The translations under genes and the position numbers were made by a program. Below, piece by piece: positions 1-8,294 of a stretch of DNA of 64,000 nucleotides. Origin of the DNA: Mycobacterium florentinum (lineage in GTDB: Bacteria; Actinomycetota; Actinomycetes; Mycobacteriales; Mycobacteriaceae); the NCBI RefSeq assembly GCF_010730355.1, contig NZ_AP022576.1, positions 5,456,001 to 5,520,000 of the forward strand. The letters are read 5' to 3'. Below the pieces are notes generated by a model. It was not told the origin of the DNA. It was given only the letters and a program-made list of their open reading frames with translations, and searched no databases. Every line of letters begins with the position of its first letter. The first letter of the stretch is position 1.

Positions 1-231
1 GTCCACGTCGCGCCCGTTGAGGGTGGCGCTGCGCACGGTCTCGGCGGAAAGGTCGATGACCGTGTCGGCGCCGGCGAGTGCGTCGAACACCACGGTGGTG
101 GTGGAGCGGAAGGTTCGTTCGCCGGGCCCGCCGTTGCCGTCGGTGACGTCGAGGCTGATCTGGTAGCTGTCGACGGTGATCAATGCCGAACGCTCGACGG
201 CCTGGTCTCGGGTCAGGTTAGGTAATGCCAC
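1..231 (-). CDS. pepN: Aminopeptidase N, N-terminal part (cut by window edge)
   Basis: Only the first 77 codons are inside the window. The reading frame starts at a GTG (231-229) and gives an N-terminus beginning ALPNLTRDQAVERSALITVD, which matches my memory of mycobacterial PepN (Rv2467), an M1-family zinc metallo-aminopeptidase acting in the cytoplasm on peptide N-termini. The visible part belongs to the N-terminal beta-sandwich domain. The catalytic HEXXH motif lies outside. The gene is divergent from the DsbA-type reductase at 351, the arrangement seen in M. tuberculosis. The start is chosen because the family signature begins directly after it. Confidence 0.85.
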   Translation of the reverse strand, partial: MALPNLTRDQAVERSALITVDSYQISLDVTDGNGGPGERTFRSTTTVVFDALAGADTVIDLSAETVRSATLNGRDVD

Positions 232-272
232 GCGTCCAACTTAGTAGCGTCGCGAGCCGGCAGCGCGGACCG

Positions 273-298
273 GGAACACGCGCGCGGCGGCTACGGTT
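273..298 (+). promoter_or_regulatory. Candidate SigH-type promoter of the DsbA-type reductase gene
   Basis: GGAAC at 273-277 is followed after 17 bases by GGTT at 295-298. This fits the extracytoplasmic sigma factor SigH consensus (GGAA[C/T], 16-18 bases, GTT). It lies 52 bases before the ATG at 351. In M. tuberculosis the orthologous gene Rv2466c belongs to the SigH oxidative/heat stress regulon (recalled knowledge), so the site is plausible on position and sequence. Confidence 0.6.
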
Positions 299-350
299 GT
301 GCTGAACGGTGTTCTAACCGTTCCCGATCTCGTCCGGAGAGGACTGCGCA

Positions 351-974
351 ATGTCCGAGAAGGCCCCCGCGAAAAACCAAGCCGATTTCTGGTTCGACCC
401 GCTGTGCCCCTGGGCATGGATCACGTCGCGCTGGATTCTTGAAGTCGAAAAGGTTCGCGACATCGACGTGAATTTCCACGTGATGAGCCTGGCGGTGCTC
501 AATGAGAACCGCGAAGACCTGCCCGAGCAGTACCGCGAGAACATGAAGCGGGCCTGGGGACCGGTGCGGGTCGCGATCGCCGCCGAGCAGGCGCACGGCG
601 CCGAGGTGTTGGCCCCGCTCTACACCGCGATGGGCACCCAAATTCACAACAAGGGCAACAAGGAACTCGAAGACGTCATCAAGCTGGCGCTCGACGAGGT
701 CGGTCTGCCCGCCGAGCTGGCGGACGCCGCGACCAGCGAGGCCTACGACGAGGCGCTGCGCAAGAGCCACCACGCCGGCATGGACGCGGTCGGTCCGGAC
801 GTCGGCACGCCGACCATCCACGTCAACGGCGTCGCGTTCTTCGGGCCGGTGCTGTCGCGGATCCCGCGCGGCGAAGAGGCCGGCAAACTGTGGGACGCCT
901 CGGTGACGTTCGCCGCCTATCCGCACTTCTTCGAGCTCAAGCGCTCGCGCCACGAGGCGCCCGAGTTCGACTGA
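351..974 (+). CDS. Mycothiol-linked DsbA-family oxidoreductase (Rv2466c type)
   Basis: 207 residues, full length for the family. It has a thioredoxin fold with a helical insertion, acting in the cytoplasm. The M. tuberculosis orthologue is a mycothiol-dependent reductase that activates nitroaromatic and thienopyrimidine prodrugs. The active-site segment reads [14 protein letters not shown], with the nucleophilic cysteine at Cys19. The fourth motif residue is Ala22, whereas the M. tuberculosis protein, as I recall it, has CPWC. The cis-proline region is seen as [10 protein letters not shown]. The ATG at 351 is close to the SigH-like promoter. An Ala at this position still allows a monothiol mechanism through a mixed disulfide with mycothiol. 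Confidence 0.88.
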   Translation: MSEKAPAKNQADFWFDPLCPWAWITSRWILEVEKVRDIDVNFHVMSLAVLNENREDLPEQYRENMKRAWGPVRVAIAAEQAHGAEVLAPLYTAMGTQIHNKGNKELEDVIKLALDEVGLPAELADAATSEAYDEALRKSHHAGMDAVGPDVGTPTIHVNGVAFFGPVLSRIPRGEEAGKLWDASVTFAAYPHFFELKRSRHEAPEFD

Positions 975-1044
975 CCTTGCTCCGCTCGGCGACGTGACAC
1001 CCCGCGCGTTGCGTCGCTGAGCGCACCGGGTAAGGATTGCGGGC

Positions 1045-1524
1045 ATGCGCGTCTACCTGGGTTCAGACCACGCTGGATTCGAGCTCAAGCAAGCGATCGT
1101 CGAGCACCTGAAAAAGACCGGACACGAGCCGATCGACTGCGGCGCCTTCACCTATGACGCCGAGGACGATTACCCGGCGTTTTGCATCGATGCCGCAATA
1201 CGCACCGTGGCCGACCCGGACAGCCTCGGCATCGTGATCGGGGGATCGGGCAACGGCGAGCAGATCGCGGCCAACAAGGTGCCGGGCGCCCGCTGCGCGC
1301 TGGCGTGGAGCGTCGAGACCGCGTCGCTGGCGCGTCAGCACAACAACGCACAGCTGATCGGCATCGGCGGCCGGATGCACACCGTTGCTGAGGCGCTCAC
1401 GTTCGTCGACGCCTTCCTCACCACGCCGTGGTCGAAAGCCGAACGCCACCAACGGCGTATCGACATTCTCGACGAATACGAGCGCACCCACAAGGCACCG
1501 CCGGTGCCGGGCGCGCAGGCTTAG
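1045..1524 (+). CDS. rpiB: Ribose-5-phosphate isomerase B
   Basis: 159 residues, typical length. It interconverts ribose 5-phosphate and ribulose 5-phosphate in the non-oxidative pentose phosphate pathway (cytoplasmic dimer). It opens with MRVYLGSDHAGFELK, the phosphosugar-binding RpiB signature, and has the anion-hole loop GGSGNGEQIAANK near residues 70-85. Mycobacterial RpiB uses a glutamate (the E in GNGEQ) as base rather than the cysteine of other bacteria. The DNA glycosylase gene starts 9 bases after the stop, so the two are probably co-transcribed. Confidence 0.93.
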   Translation: MRVYLGSDHAGFELKQAIVEHLKKTGHEPIDCGAFTYDAEDDYPAFCIDAAIRTVADPDSLGIVIGGSGNGEQIAANKVPGARCALAWSVETASLARQHNNAQLIGIGGRMHTVAEALTFVDAFLTTPWSKAERHQRRIDILDEYERTHKAPPVPGAQA

Positions 1525-1532
1525 GGACCGTC

Positions 1533-2333
1533 TTGCCCGAAGGGCATACGCTGCACCGCTTGGCCCGGCTGCACCAACGACGCTTCGGCGGTGCGCCCGT
1601 CGCGGTGTCCAGTCCGCAGGGCCGCTTCGCCGAGGCTGCGGCCGCCGTCGACGGTCGCGTGCTGCGCAAGTCGAACGCCTGGGGCAAGCACCTGTTCCAT
1701 CACTACGCCGGCGGGCCGACCGTGCACGTGCATCTCGGTCTCTACGGCACCTTCACCGAATGGGAACGCTCCGACGAGCTTCCGGAACCGGTCGGACAGG
1801 TACGGATGCGGATGGTCGGCGCCGAGTACGGAACCGACCTGCGCGGGCCGACGGTGTGCGAGGTGATCGACGAGGCTCAGGTCAGCGAAGTCGTCGCGAA
1901 ACTCGGTCCCGACCCGTTGCGCAGCGACGCCGACCCAGCGTGGGCGTGGAATCGAATCGCGAAGTCCCGCAGGCCTATTGGTGCATTGTTGATGGACCAG
2001 ACCGTCATCGCCGGGGTGGGCAATGTGTACCGCAGCGAGTTGTTGTTCCGGCATCGCATCGACCCGTACCGGCCCGGCCGGGCGGTCGGCGAGGCGGAGT
2101 TCGACGCGGCATGGACCGATCTGGTCGCGCTGATGAAGGTCGGTTTGCGGGGCGGCAAGATCGTCGTGGTTCGGCCCGAACACGATCACGGCCCGCCGTC
2201 CTATGCGCCCGACCGGCCCCGCACCTATGTGTACCGGCGCACCGGTGAGCCGTGTCGCGTATCGGGGGATCCCATCCGCACGGCAGTGCTGGAGGGCCGA
2301 AATGTGTTCTGGTGTCCGACCTGCCAGAAGTGA
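1533..2333 (+). CDS. nei: Formamidopyrimidine/endonuclease VIII-type DNA glycosylase
   Basis: 266 residues. The start is the TTG at 1533, because the mature enzyme must begin with Pro-Glu (PEGHTLHRLARLHQ): the proline is the Schiff-base nucleophile and the glutamate the general acid of Fpg/Nei enzymes. Starting upstream would bury it. The family excises oxidised pyrimidines in base-excision repair and nicks by beta,delta-elimination. The central H2TH region is visible around LMDQTVIAGVGNVYRSE. The C-terminal zinc finger has Cys241, Cys261 and Cys264, but the expected fourth ligand is Ser244 (CRVS instead of CXXC). The gene follows rpiB after 8 bases. It corresponds to Rv2464c. Confidence 0.88.
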   Translation: MPEGHTLHRLARLHQRRFGGAPVAVSSPQGRFAEAAAAVDGRVLRKSNAWGKHLFHHYAGGPTVHVHLGLYGTFTEWERSDELPEPVGQVRMRMVGAEYGTDLRGPTVCEVIDEAQVSEVVAKLGPDPLRSDADPAWAWNRIAKSRRPIGALLMDQTVIAGVGNVYRSELLFRHRIDPYRPGRAVGEAEFDAAWTDLVALMKVGLRGGKIVVVRPEHDHGPPSYAPDRPRTYVYRRTGEPCRVSGDPIRTAVLEGRNVFWCPTCQK

Positions 2334-2418
2334 CGTCGTCGAACTGACAGGAAACTGGCAGGAAGAAACGCTGGCGTCTACAGTTTCGAGCGGCGCACGC
2401 TTGGGTAAGAACTGCCCT

Positions 2419-2715
2419 GTGAAACCGATAACGCGTTTAACTGCAACGATTTTCGCTGGGGCCGCGGTGGGTCTGGCGGGTGTTGGCGTCGCCGCCGACG
2501 CCGCCGCGCAGCCCGGTCCATTTCCGCAATGGTGCCCGGGGGAGTGGTGGGACCCGGGCTGGGGCAATAACTGGGACTGGAACAGCTGTCACGACTGGCG
2601 TGGCGGGCCCGGGCCCGGGGGCTGGAACCCGCCCGGACCGGCCGGGGGCCCCGGCTGGGGACCGCAGCCTCCAGGACCGTGGGGACCGCCGCCGCCTCCG
2701 GGCTGGCACCCCTGA
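2419..2715 (+). CDS. Small secreted Pro/Gly/Trp-rich protein
   Basis: 98 residues from a GTG at 2419. The N-terminus (MKPITRLTATIFAGAAVG, then AADAAAQ) is a Sec signal peptide of about 32 residues, with cleavage likely after AAA. The mature part is rich in Trp, Pro and Gly (QWCPGEWWDPGWG, then GPPPPPGWHP) with two cysteines that could form one disulfide. Short WCPG-type exported proteins of this kind recur in mycobacteria without an assigned role. A strong hairpin follows at 2730-2773. No function is proposed. Confidence 0.7.
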   Translation: MKPITRLTATIFAGAAVGLAGVGVAADAAAQPGPFPQWCPGEWWDPGWGNNWDWNSCHDWRGGPGPGGWNPPGPAGGPGWGPQPPGPWGPPPPPGWHP

Positions 2716-2729
2716 TAGAAGTCCACATC

Positions 2730-2773
2730 GATAACCGCGCCCTGCCGACGCTGTTCGGCAGGGCGCGGTTATC
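2730..2773. terminator. Bidirectional terminator hairpin
   Basis: A perfect 19-base inverted repeat (2730-2748 and 2755-2773) with a 6-base loop lies between two convergent genes that end at 2715 (+) and 2783 (-). It lacks a clear U-tract, as is common for mycobacterial terminators. Confidence 0.85.
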
Positions 2774-2782
2774 TCGAGTCGG

Positions 2783-3973
2783 TCAGGAGACGTCGACGCC
2801 CAGCACGGCGTAGACCTCGTTCGACAGGGCGAGGCTGCGGGGGTCGGCGTTGGCCTTGGTGGCGTCGAAACGATTCGCCACGTACGCGTAGCCGATGCGG
2901 TGCTCGAGGTCGACGAACCCGAAGGAGCCGCCCAGCCCGCCGTGGCCGAAGATGCGCGGGTTGGGCCCGTTGACGCAACGCTGATTGAGCATGTAGCCCA
3001 GGCCCCAGCCGTGGTCGGCGACCCGGGGGCCGAGCACCAGGTCGGTTTCCTGACCGCCCTGGCATTCCCGGATCAGGTCCATGTGCTCGCGGCTGAGCAG
3101 TTTCTCCTGCGCGAGCGCGTTGTAGAAGGTGGCCAATCCCAGCGCCGACACCTGGCCGTTGGTGCCGGGGAACTCGAGCCGGCGCCACAAGTCGAGGTCG
3201 TAGGAGCTGACCTCGTCGTCCGGGGCCCACCCCATCGCGACCGACAGGCCGGCCTTGGGGTGATCGTCCAGCGAGCTGGGGTGGCTGGGGATGTTCGTCA
3301 GCAGGTCGCGCATGTGCGGCTTGTTGACCCGCTCGGCGCAGCGCCGCTGCTCGGCGTCGGACAGGCCGATGTGGACGTCGGCGCCCAGCGGCTCGGCGAT
3401 CTCGGCGCGCAGGTACTGACCGATCGTGCGGCCGGTGACCCGGCGGAACACCTCGCCGAGGATGAAGCCGAACGTCGTCATGTGGTAGCCCTGGGCGGTC
3501 CCGGGCTCCCACCACGGTTCGGCGGTGACCAGCTGGTCGCAGACGAAATCCCAGTCGCAGACCTGCTGCCAGGTGATCGGGGCGCGCGGCCCGATCACGC
3601 CGGATCGGTGGCACATCACCATCGCCAGGGTGATGTCTTCCTTGCCCGCCTGACCGAATTCGGGCCAATAGCGGGCGACCGGCGCGTGTAGATCCAGCTC
3701 ACCGCGGTCGACGAGCTGGTGGACGCAGGTGGCCGACAGCCCCTTGGTGCCGGACAGCACGGTGGTCAGCGTGTCCTGTTGCCAGGGCCGGGTGCCGGCC
3801 GCGTCGGCCCAGCCGCCCCAGAGGTTGACGACGAGCTCCCCGTCGACCCACACGGCGACGGCCGCGCCTTGCTCGCTTTGCTGGGCGAAGTTGCGCTCGA
3901 ACGCGTTGCGTACCCCGACGAAATCGGACGCGCATGAGCCGTTAATGTCAGCGTCCGTTTTCAGGTCGCTCAT
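2783..3973 (-). CDS. lipP: Serine esterase of the beta-lactamase fold (LipP-like)
   Basis: 396 residues. Class C beta-lactamase/esterase family VIII fold. The catalytic Ser-X-X-Lys is S74-G-T-K77. The downstream tyrosine motif lies in the GYHMTTFGF region and the HGG motif near the C-terminus reads HGGLGGSFGF. It probably hydrolyses short-chain esters or lactones. No clear signal peptide is visible, so it is probably cytoplasmic. It corresponds to M. tuberculosis LipP (Rv2463) in position and orientation. It faces the small secreted protein gene across a hairpin. The tRNA-Gly gene lies upstream on the same strand. Confidence 0.85.
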   Translation of the reverse strand: MSDLKTDADINGSCASDFVGVRNAFERNFAQQSEQGAAVAVWVDGELVVNLWGGWADAAGTRPWQQDTLTTVLSGTKGLSATCVHQLVDRGELDLHAPVARYWPEFGQAGKEDITLAMVMCHRSGVIGPRAPITWQQVCDWDFVCDQLVTAEPWWEPGTAQGYHMTTFGFILGEVFRRVTGRTIGQYLRAEIAEPLGADVHIGLSDAEQRRCAERVNKPHMRDLLTNIPSHPSSLDDHPKAGLSVAMGWAPDDEVSSYDLDLWRRLEFPGTNGQVSALGLATFYNALAQEKLLSREHMDLIRECQGGQETDLVLGPRVADHGWGLGYMLNQRCVNGPNPRIFGHGGLGGSFGFVDLEHRIGYAYVANRFDATKANADPRSLALSNEVYAVLGVDVS

Positions 3974-4004
3974 GGCGCCTTTCTGTGGAGCAGCACTTAC
4001 CCCG

Positions 4005-4075
4005 AGCGGGCGACGGGAATCGAACCCGCGTAGCTAGTTTGGAAGACTAGGGCTCTACCATTGAGCTACGCCCGC
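4005..4075 (-). tRNA. tRNA-Gly (TCC)
   Basis: 71 nucleotides on the minus strand. The acceptor stem GCGGGCG pairs with CGCCCGC at the 3' end, the discriminator is U, and there is no encoded CCA. The anticodon TCC sits at 4043-4041 within a CTTCCAA loop. The T-arm GGGTTCGATTCCC is canonical. Confidence 0.95.
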
Positions 4076-4209
4076 ATGTATTAGTCGAGCGTGACTGTAT
4101 CTGGCGGCGAACATCAAATCTAATCGACGCGGTCTTGTGACCGCTCTGTTAGGTCTGCGAGGTCGTTGTCGAGCCGACGCCGTCGAGCCGTAGGATCGCG
4201 AGGTCAGCG

Positions 4210-4286
4210 CGGGGTGTAGCGCAGCTTGGTAGCGCATCCGCTTTGGGAGCGGAAGGCCGCAGGTTCAAATCCTGTCACCCCGACCA
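4210..4286 (+). tRNA. tRNA-Pro (TGG)
   Basis: Acceptor stem CGGGGTG pairs with CACCCCG, the discriminator A is at 4283, and an encoded CCA follows at 4284-4286. The anticodon loop is TTTGGGA with TGG at 4244-4246. The T-arm AGGTTCAAATCCT is canonical. It lies 43 bases upstream of tig. Confidence 0.95.
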
Positions 4287-4329
4287 CACCGCGCCGCACC
4301 ACCGAACACGAAGAACGAGGAGCACACCC

Positions 4330-5721
4330 GTGAAGAGCAGCGTCGAGCAGTTGAGCCCCACCCGGGTGCGCATCAACGTGGAGGTGCCGTTCACCGAACT
4401 CGAGCCCGACTTCCAGCGCGCCTACAAGGAGCTGGCCAGGCAGGTCCGGCTGCCCGGGTTCCGGCCCGGCAAGGTGCCGATGAAGTTGCTGGAGGCCCGC
4501 TTCGGCCGCGAGGAGATGCTCGACCAGGTCGTCAGTGAAGCGCTGCCCACCCGGTACGGGCAAGCGGTCAGCGAGACCGAGGTGCACCCGATCGGCCGGC
4601 CCGAGATCGAGGTCACCAAGAAGGAGTACGGCGAGGACCTCGCGTTCACCGCCGAGGTCGACATCCGCCCCAAGATCACCCTGCCGGACCTCGGCGCGCT
4701 GAAGGTGTCGGTGGATCCGATCGAGGTCAGCGACGACGACGTCGACGCCGAGCTGCAGTCGCTGCGGGCCCGGTTCGGCACCCTGACCGGAGTGGACCGT
4801 CCGGTGGCCGACGGTGACTTCGTCTCGATCGACCTGTCGGCGACGATCGACGGCGAGGACATCCCGGGCGCCGCCGCGCAGGGCCTGTCGCATGAGGTCG
4901 GATCCGGCCGGCTCATCGAGGGTCTCGACGATGCGATCGTCGGCCTGTCGGTCGACGAATCCAAGGAATTCACCGCCAAGCTCGCCACCGGCGAACACGC
5001 CGGCAAGGACGCGCAGGTGACCGTCACCGTCAAGTCCATCAAGCAACGCGAACTGCCCGAGCCCGACGACGAATTCGCGCAATTGGCAAGCGAATTCGAC
5101 ACCATCGACGAGCTGCGCACCAATCTGCGCGACCAGGTGGGCAACATCAAGCGCGCCGAGCAAGCGGGCAAGATCCAGGAAGCCACGATGGACGCGCTGC
5201 TCGAGCAGGTCGAGGTGCCGCTGCCCGAGGGCATCGTCAAGGAGCAGTTCGACAGCGCCATGCACGGCGCCATCGACAGCGTCAACCACGACGAAGCCAA
5301 GTTCGTCGAGGTGCTGGCCGAGCAGGGCAAGACGCGCGAGGAGTTCGAAACCGAGACGCGCACCGCGGTAGAGAAGGACGTGCAGCGCCAGCTGTTGTTC
5401 GATGCGCTGGCCGACGAACTGGAAGTCCAGGTCGGCCAGGACGACCTGACCGAGCGACTGGTGGCGACGTCGCGGCAGTACGGCATCGAGCCGCAGCAGC
5501 TGTTCGCCTACCTTCAGGAAAACAACCAGCTGCCGGCCATGTTCGCCGACGTGCGGCGCGGTCTGGCGATCGCCGCGGTGGTCTCGAAGGCGACGGTCAC
5601 CGACACCGACGGCAACGCCATCGACACGAGCGAGTTCTTCCCGGACCGCACGAAGAACGACGCCGACGGCGAGGACTCCGAAGACGCCGACGACGTGGCG
5701 GACGAGTCCGGCGAGGAATGA
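4330..5721 (+). CDS. tig: Trigger factor (ribosome-associated chaperone / PPIase)
   Basis: 463 residues from a GTG at 4330. The upstream in-frame region is tRNA-Pro, so a longer start is excluded. Three domains can be seen: an N-terminal ribosome-binding domain with the GFRPGKVP signature near residue 45, a central FKBP-type peptidyl-prolyl isomerase domain at about 150-240 ([15 protein letters not shown]), and the C-terminal helical chaperone domain. The tail is very acidic (ENQLP...[12 protein letters not shown]). It binds nascent chains at the ribosome exit. It precedes the clpP1-clpP2 operon, as in other mycobacteria. Confidence 0.95.
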   Translation: MKSSVEQLSPTRVRINVEVPFTELEPDFQRAYKELARQVRLPGFRPGKVPMKLLEARFGREEMLDQVVSEALPTRYGQAVSETEVHPIGRPEIEVTKKEYGEDLAFTAEVDIRPKITLPDLGALKVSVDPIEVSDDDVDAELQSLRARFGTLTGVDRPVADGDFVSIDLSATIDGEDIPGAAAQGLSHEVGSGRLIEGLDDAIVGLSVDESKEFTAKLATGEHAGKDAQVTVTVKSIKQRELPEPDDEFAQLASEFDTIDELRTNLRDQVGNIKRAEQAGKIQEATMDALLEQVEVPLPEGIVKEQFDSAMHGAIDSVNHDEAKFVEVLAEQGKTREEFETETRTAVEKDVQRQLLFDALADELEVQVGQDDLTERLVATSRQYGIEPQQLFAYLQENNQLPAMFADVRRGLAIAAVVSKATVTDTDGNAIDTSEFFPDRTKNDADGEDSEDADDVADESGEE

Positions 5722-5728
5722 CCCAACC

Positions 5729-5746
5729 TTGACGCTGTGAGCGAAC
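5729..5746 (+). promoter_or_regulatory. Candidate ClgR box upstream of clpP1
   Basis: TTGACGCTGTGAGCGAAC matches the actinobacterial ClgR operator consensus (WNNWCGCYNANRGCGWWS) at all but the central A. It lies 93 bases before the clpP1 start. ClgR activation of clpP1P2 is established in M. tuberculosis and corynebacteria. A TACAGAT -10-like hexamer sits further down near 5808. Confidence 0.6.
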
Positions 5747-5838
5747 GCGCCCGGTTCGGGGGTGCGTGGCCGCGAAACGGCGCGCTTGGTTGGTTAGTGT
5801 CGTCAGTACAGATCTGAAAGAAAGCAGGTAACCCGGTC

Positions 5839-6438
5839 GTGACTGATATGCGTTCGAATTCGGTGGGTCTCAACCTCACGGACTCGGTCTATGAGCGCTT
5901 GCTCTCCGAGCGCATCATCTTCCTGGGTTCGGAGGTGAACGACGAGGTCGCCAATCGGCTGTGCGCGCAGATTCTGCTGCTCGCCGCCGAGGACGGTGAC
6001 AAGGACATCAACCTCTACATCAACTCCCCGGGCGGATCGATCAGCGCGGGAATGGCGATCTACGACACGATGGTGCTCGCGCCGTGCGACATCGCCACCT
6101 ACGCGATGGGTATGGCCGCCTCGATGGGCGAGTTCCTGTTGGCGGCCGGCACCAAGGGCAAGCGCTACGCGCTGCCGCACGCCCGCATCCTGATGCACCA
6201 GCCGCTGGGCGGGGTCACGGGTAGCGCGGCCGACATCGCCATCCAGGCCGAGCAGTTCGCCGTCATCAAGAAGGAAATGTTCCGGCTCAACGCGGAATTC
6301 ACCGGTCAGCCGATCGAGCGGATCGAGGCGGACTCCGACCGCGACCGCTGGTTCACCGCCCCGGAGGCGCTGGAGTACGGCTTCGTCGACCACATCATCA
6401 CCCGCGCCGCCCACATCAGCAATGGAGAAGCCCAGTGA
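5839..6438 (+). CDS. clpP1: ATP-dependent Clp protease proteolytic subunit 1
   Basis: 199 residues from a GTG at 5839. The serine protease triad is Ser95 (in GMAASMGEF), His120 (ILMHQPLGG) and Asp169 (SDRDRW). The first residues are a short propeptide typical of mycobacterial ClpP1. The active enzyme is a mixed ClpP1-ClpP2 tetradecamer that works with ClpX or ClpC1 in the cytoplasm and is essential in M. tuberculosis. The stop overlaps the clpP2 start by 4 bases (GTGA), so translation is coupled. Confidence 0.96.
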   Translation: MTDMRSNSVGLNLTDSVYERLLSERIIFLGSEVNDEVANRLCAQILLLAAEDGDKDINLYINSPGGSISAGMAIYDTMVLAPCDIATYAMGMAASMGEFLLAAGTKGKRYALPHARILMHQPLGGVTGSAADIAIQAEQFAVIKKEMFRLNAEFTGQPIERIEADSDRDRWFTAPEALEYGFVDHIITRAAHISNGEAQ

Positions 6439-7070
6439 ACCCCGAAACCCAACCCCAGGCGCGCTACATCCTCCCGTCGTTCATCGAGCACTCCAGTTTC
6501 GGTGTCAAGGAGTCGAACCCGTACAACAAGCTGTTCGAGGAGCGCATCATCTTCCTCGGCGTGCAGGTCGACGACGCCTCGGCGAACGACATCATGGCCC
6601 AGCTGCTGGTGCTCGAGTCGCTGGATCCCGACCGCGACATCACCATGTACATCAACTCCCCCGGTGGCGGGTTCACCTCGCTGATGGCGATCTACGACAC
6701 GATGCAGTACGTGCGGGCCGACATCCAGACCGTGTGCTTGGGTCAGGCCGCCTCCGCGGCCGCGGTGCTGCTGGCCGCCGGCACGCCGGGTAAGCGGATG
6801 GCGCTGCCCAACGCGCGCGTGCTGATCCACCAGCCGTCGCTGTCCGGCGTGATCCAGGGCCAGTTCTCCGATCTGGAGATCCAGGCCGCCGAAATCGAGC
6901 GGATGCGCACGCTGATGGAGACCACCCTGGCCCGGCACACCAACAAGGAGCCCTCGGTCATCCGCAAGGACACCGACCGGGACAAGATCCTGACCGCCGA
7001 AGAGGCCAAGGACTACGGGATCATCGACACCGTTCTCGAGTACCGGAAGCTCTCCGCGCAGACCGCGTAA
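6435..7070 (+). CDS. clpP2: ATP-dependent Clp protease proteolytic subunit 2
   Basis: 211 residues from a GTG that overlaps the clpP1 stop. Triad: Ser107 (GQAASAAAV), His132 ([10 protein letters not shown]) and Asp183 (DTDRDK). The two-residue longer spacing between His and Asp compared with ClpP1 is also present in M. tuberculosis ClpP2. The long N-terminus before the first conserved strand is normal for this subunit. It forms the ring that docks the ATPase. A hairpin follows at 7084-7139. Confidence 0.96.
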   Translation: MNPETQPQARYILPSFIEHSSFGVKESNPYNKLFEERIIFLGVQVDDASANDIMAQLLVLESLDPDRDITMYINSPGGGFTSLMAIYDTMQYVRADIQTVCLGQAASAAAVLLAAGTPGKRMALPNARVLIHQPSLSGVIQGQFSDLEIQAAEIERMRTLMETTLARHTNKEPSVIRKDTDRDKILTAEEAKDYGIIDTVLEYRKLSAQTA

Positions 7071-7083
7071 GTGTCGACTTCGT

Positions 7084-7139
7084 CGAACGTGCTCTCATGG
7101 TGAGTTTCCGGCCGATTTCCCGCCATCAGAGCACGTTCG
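7084..7139. terminator. Bidirectional terminator hairpin between clpP2 and mmuM
   Basis: A 12-base perfect stem (7084-7095 with 7128-7139), extended by a further ATGG/CCAT pairing to 17 positions with one mismatch, lies between convergent genes. The right arm overlaps the mmuM stop codon (7126-7128). Confidence 0.75.
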
Positions 7140-8025
7140 GCAACACGGTTCTCAGCTCCTCGATGTCGTTCGGCCCGACTCGGCAGCATCCGCCGACGAT
7201 GCGCGCCCCGGCCGCGATCCACTGCCGGGCAAGCTCGGCCGAGAACCGCGACCGGCCCGACCAGTTGCGGCCGTCCCACTGTTCGCCGCTGTTCGGATAG
7301 ACGATCACCGGCTTGCCGATCGACGACGCGATCTCGATGGCTCCCAGCACGTCGTCCGGGGCGCAGCAATTGACACCGACCGCGACGATCTCGTCCACGC
7401 CGGCCGCCACCGCGAACGCCTCGCCGAGCGACTGGCCGGCGCGCGTTGTGGTCCCGTCGATCGTGTAGCTGAGCCAGGCCGGCACGCCGGCCGTCCGCAC
7501 CAGCCCGACGAGGGCCTCGGCTTCGTCGGCGTCGGGCACCGTTTCGCACGCCAGCACGTCGGCGCCCGCCGCGGCCAGGATCTCCAGTCGTGGCCGATGC
7601 CAGCGCCTCAGCGCGGCAACGGAAAGGCCGTAGCGTCCGCGGTATTCGGATCCGTCGGCCAGCGCCGCGCCGTACGGTCCGACCGAAGCGGCGACGAGCA
7701 GGCCGCCGGCGCCGCTCTCGTCGCGCGCCGCCCGGGCGAGTTCGACGCTGCGGCACAACAATTCGACGGACTGGTCGCGGTCAAACCCATGGGCCGCAAA
7801 GCCTTCGAGCGATGCCTGGTAGCTGGCGGTCGTCGCGATCGTGGCGCCGGCCCGAAAGTAGGCCTCGTGCACGGCGACGATTTCCTGCGGGGCATCCGAC
7901 AGCAGCCGTGCCGACCACAGCGGGTCGGACAGGTCGTGACCACGTGCTTGAAGCTCCGTGGCCAGACCTCCGTCGCTGATCAGCACGGATTCGCCGGGCC
8001 TGAAAATTCCGCCAGCCAATCCCAC
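7126..8025 (-). CDS. mmuM: Homocysteine S-methyltransferase
   Basis: About 299 residues from a GTG at 8025. The open frame extends further upstream, but family similarity begins at SVLISDGGLATELQARGHD. The fold is the zinc-dependent Hcy-methyltransferase barrel: the zinc cysteine segment GVNCCAPDD and the C-terminal GGCCRVGP motif (two adjacent cysteines) are both visible. It transfers a methyl group from S-methylmethionine (or SAM) to homocysteine to make methionine. It corresponds to Rv2458. The upstream leader on this strand contains hairpins (8028-8048 next to the start), which may matter for control. Confidence 0.88.
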   Translation of the reverse strand: MGLAGGIFRPGESVLISDGGLATELQARGHDLSDPLWSARLLSDAPQEIVAVHEAYFRAGATIATTASYQASLEGFAAHGFDRDQSVELLCRSVELARAARDESGAGGLLVAASVGPYGAALADGSEYRGRYGLSVAALRRWHRPRLEILAAAGADVLACETVPDADEAEALVGLVRTAGVPAWLSYTIDGTTTRAGQSLGEAFAVAAGVDEIVAVGVNCCAPDDVLGAIEIASSIGKPVIVYPNSGEQWDGRNWSGRSRFSAELARQWIAAGARIVGGCCRVGPNDIEELRTVLPNVL

Positions 8026-8294
8026 CCGGCCACTGTATGGTGGTGGCCTGGCAACCGGCCCGTTTCGTGTCAGCAGCCTCGGTCGGGTAACGACCGCGAC
8101 ACGCCAAAGACACGGAAAGCGCGTCTGCGCCAGTGACGGGGGTTGGCGGGCTATATGTTTTCGGACAGGCATGAATACCACTGACGCGATTCGCCGCTAA
8201 TGCTCGCGGCGTGCCCAATCTAGCGGGTAGCGTCGGGGGAACACATGCGGCAGGTTAAGACGTACGTCGAACAGGAAGTAGGCACTGAGGCACC

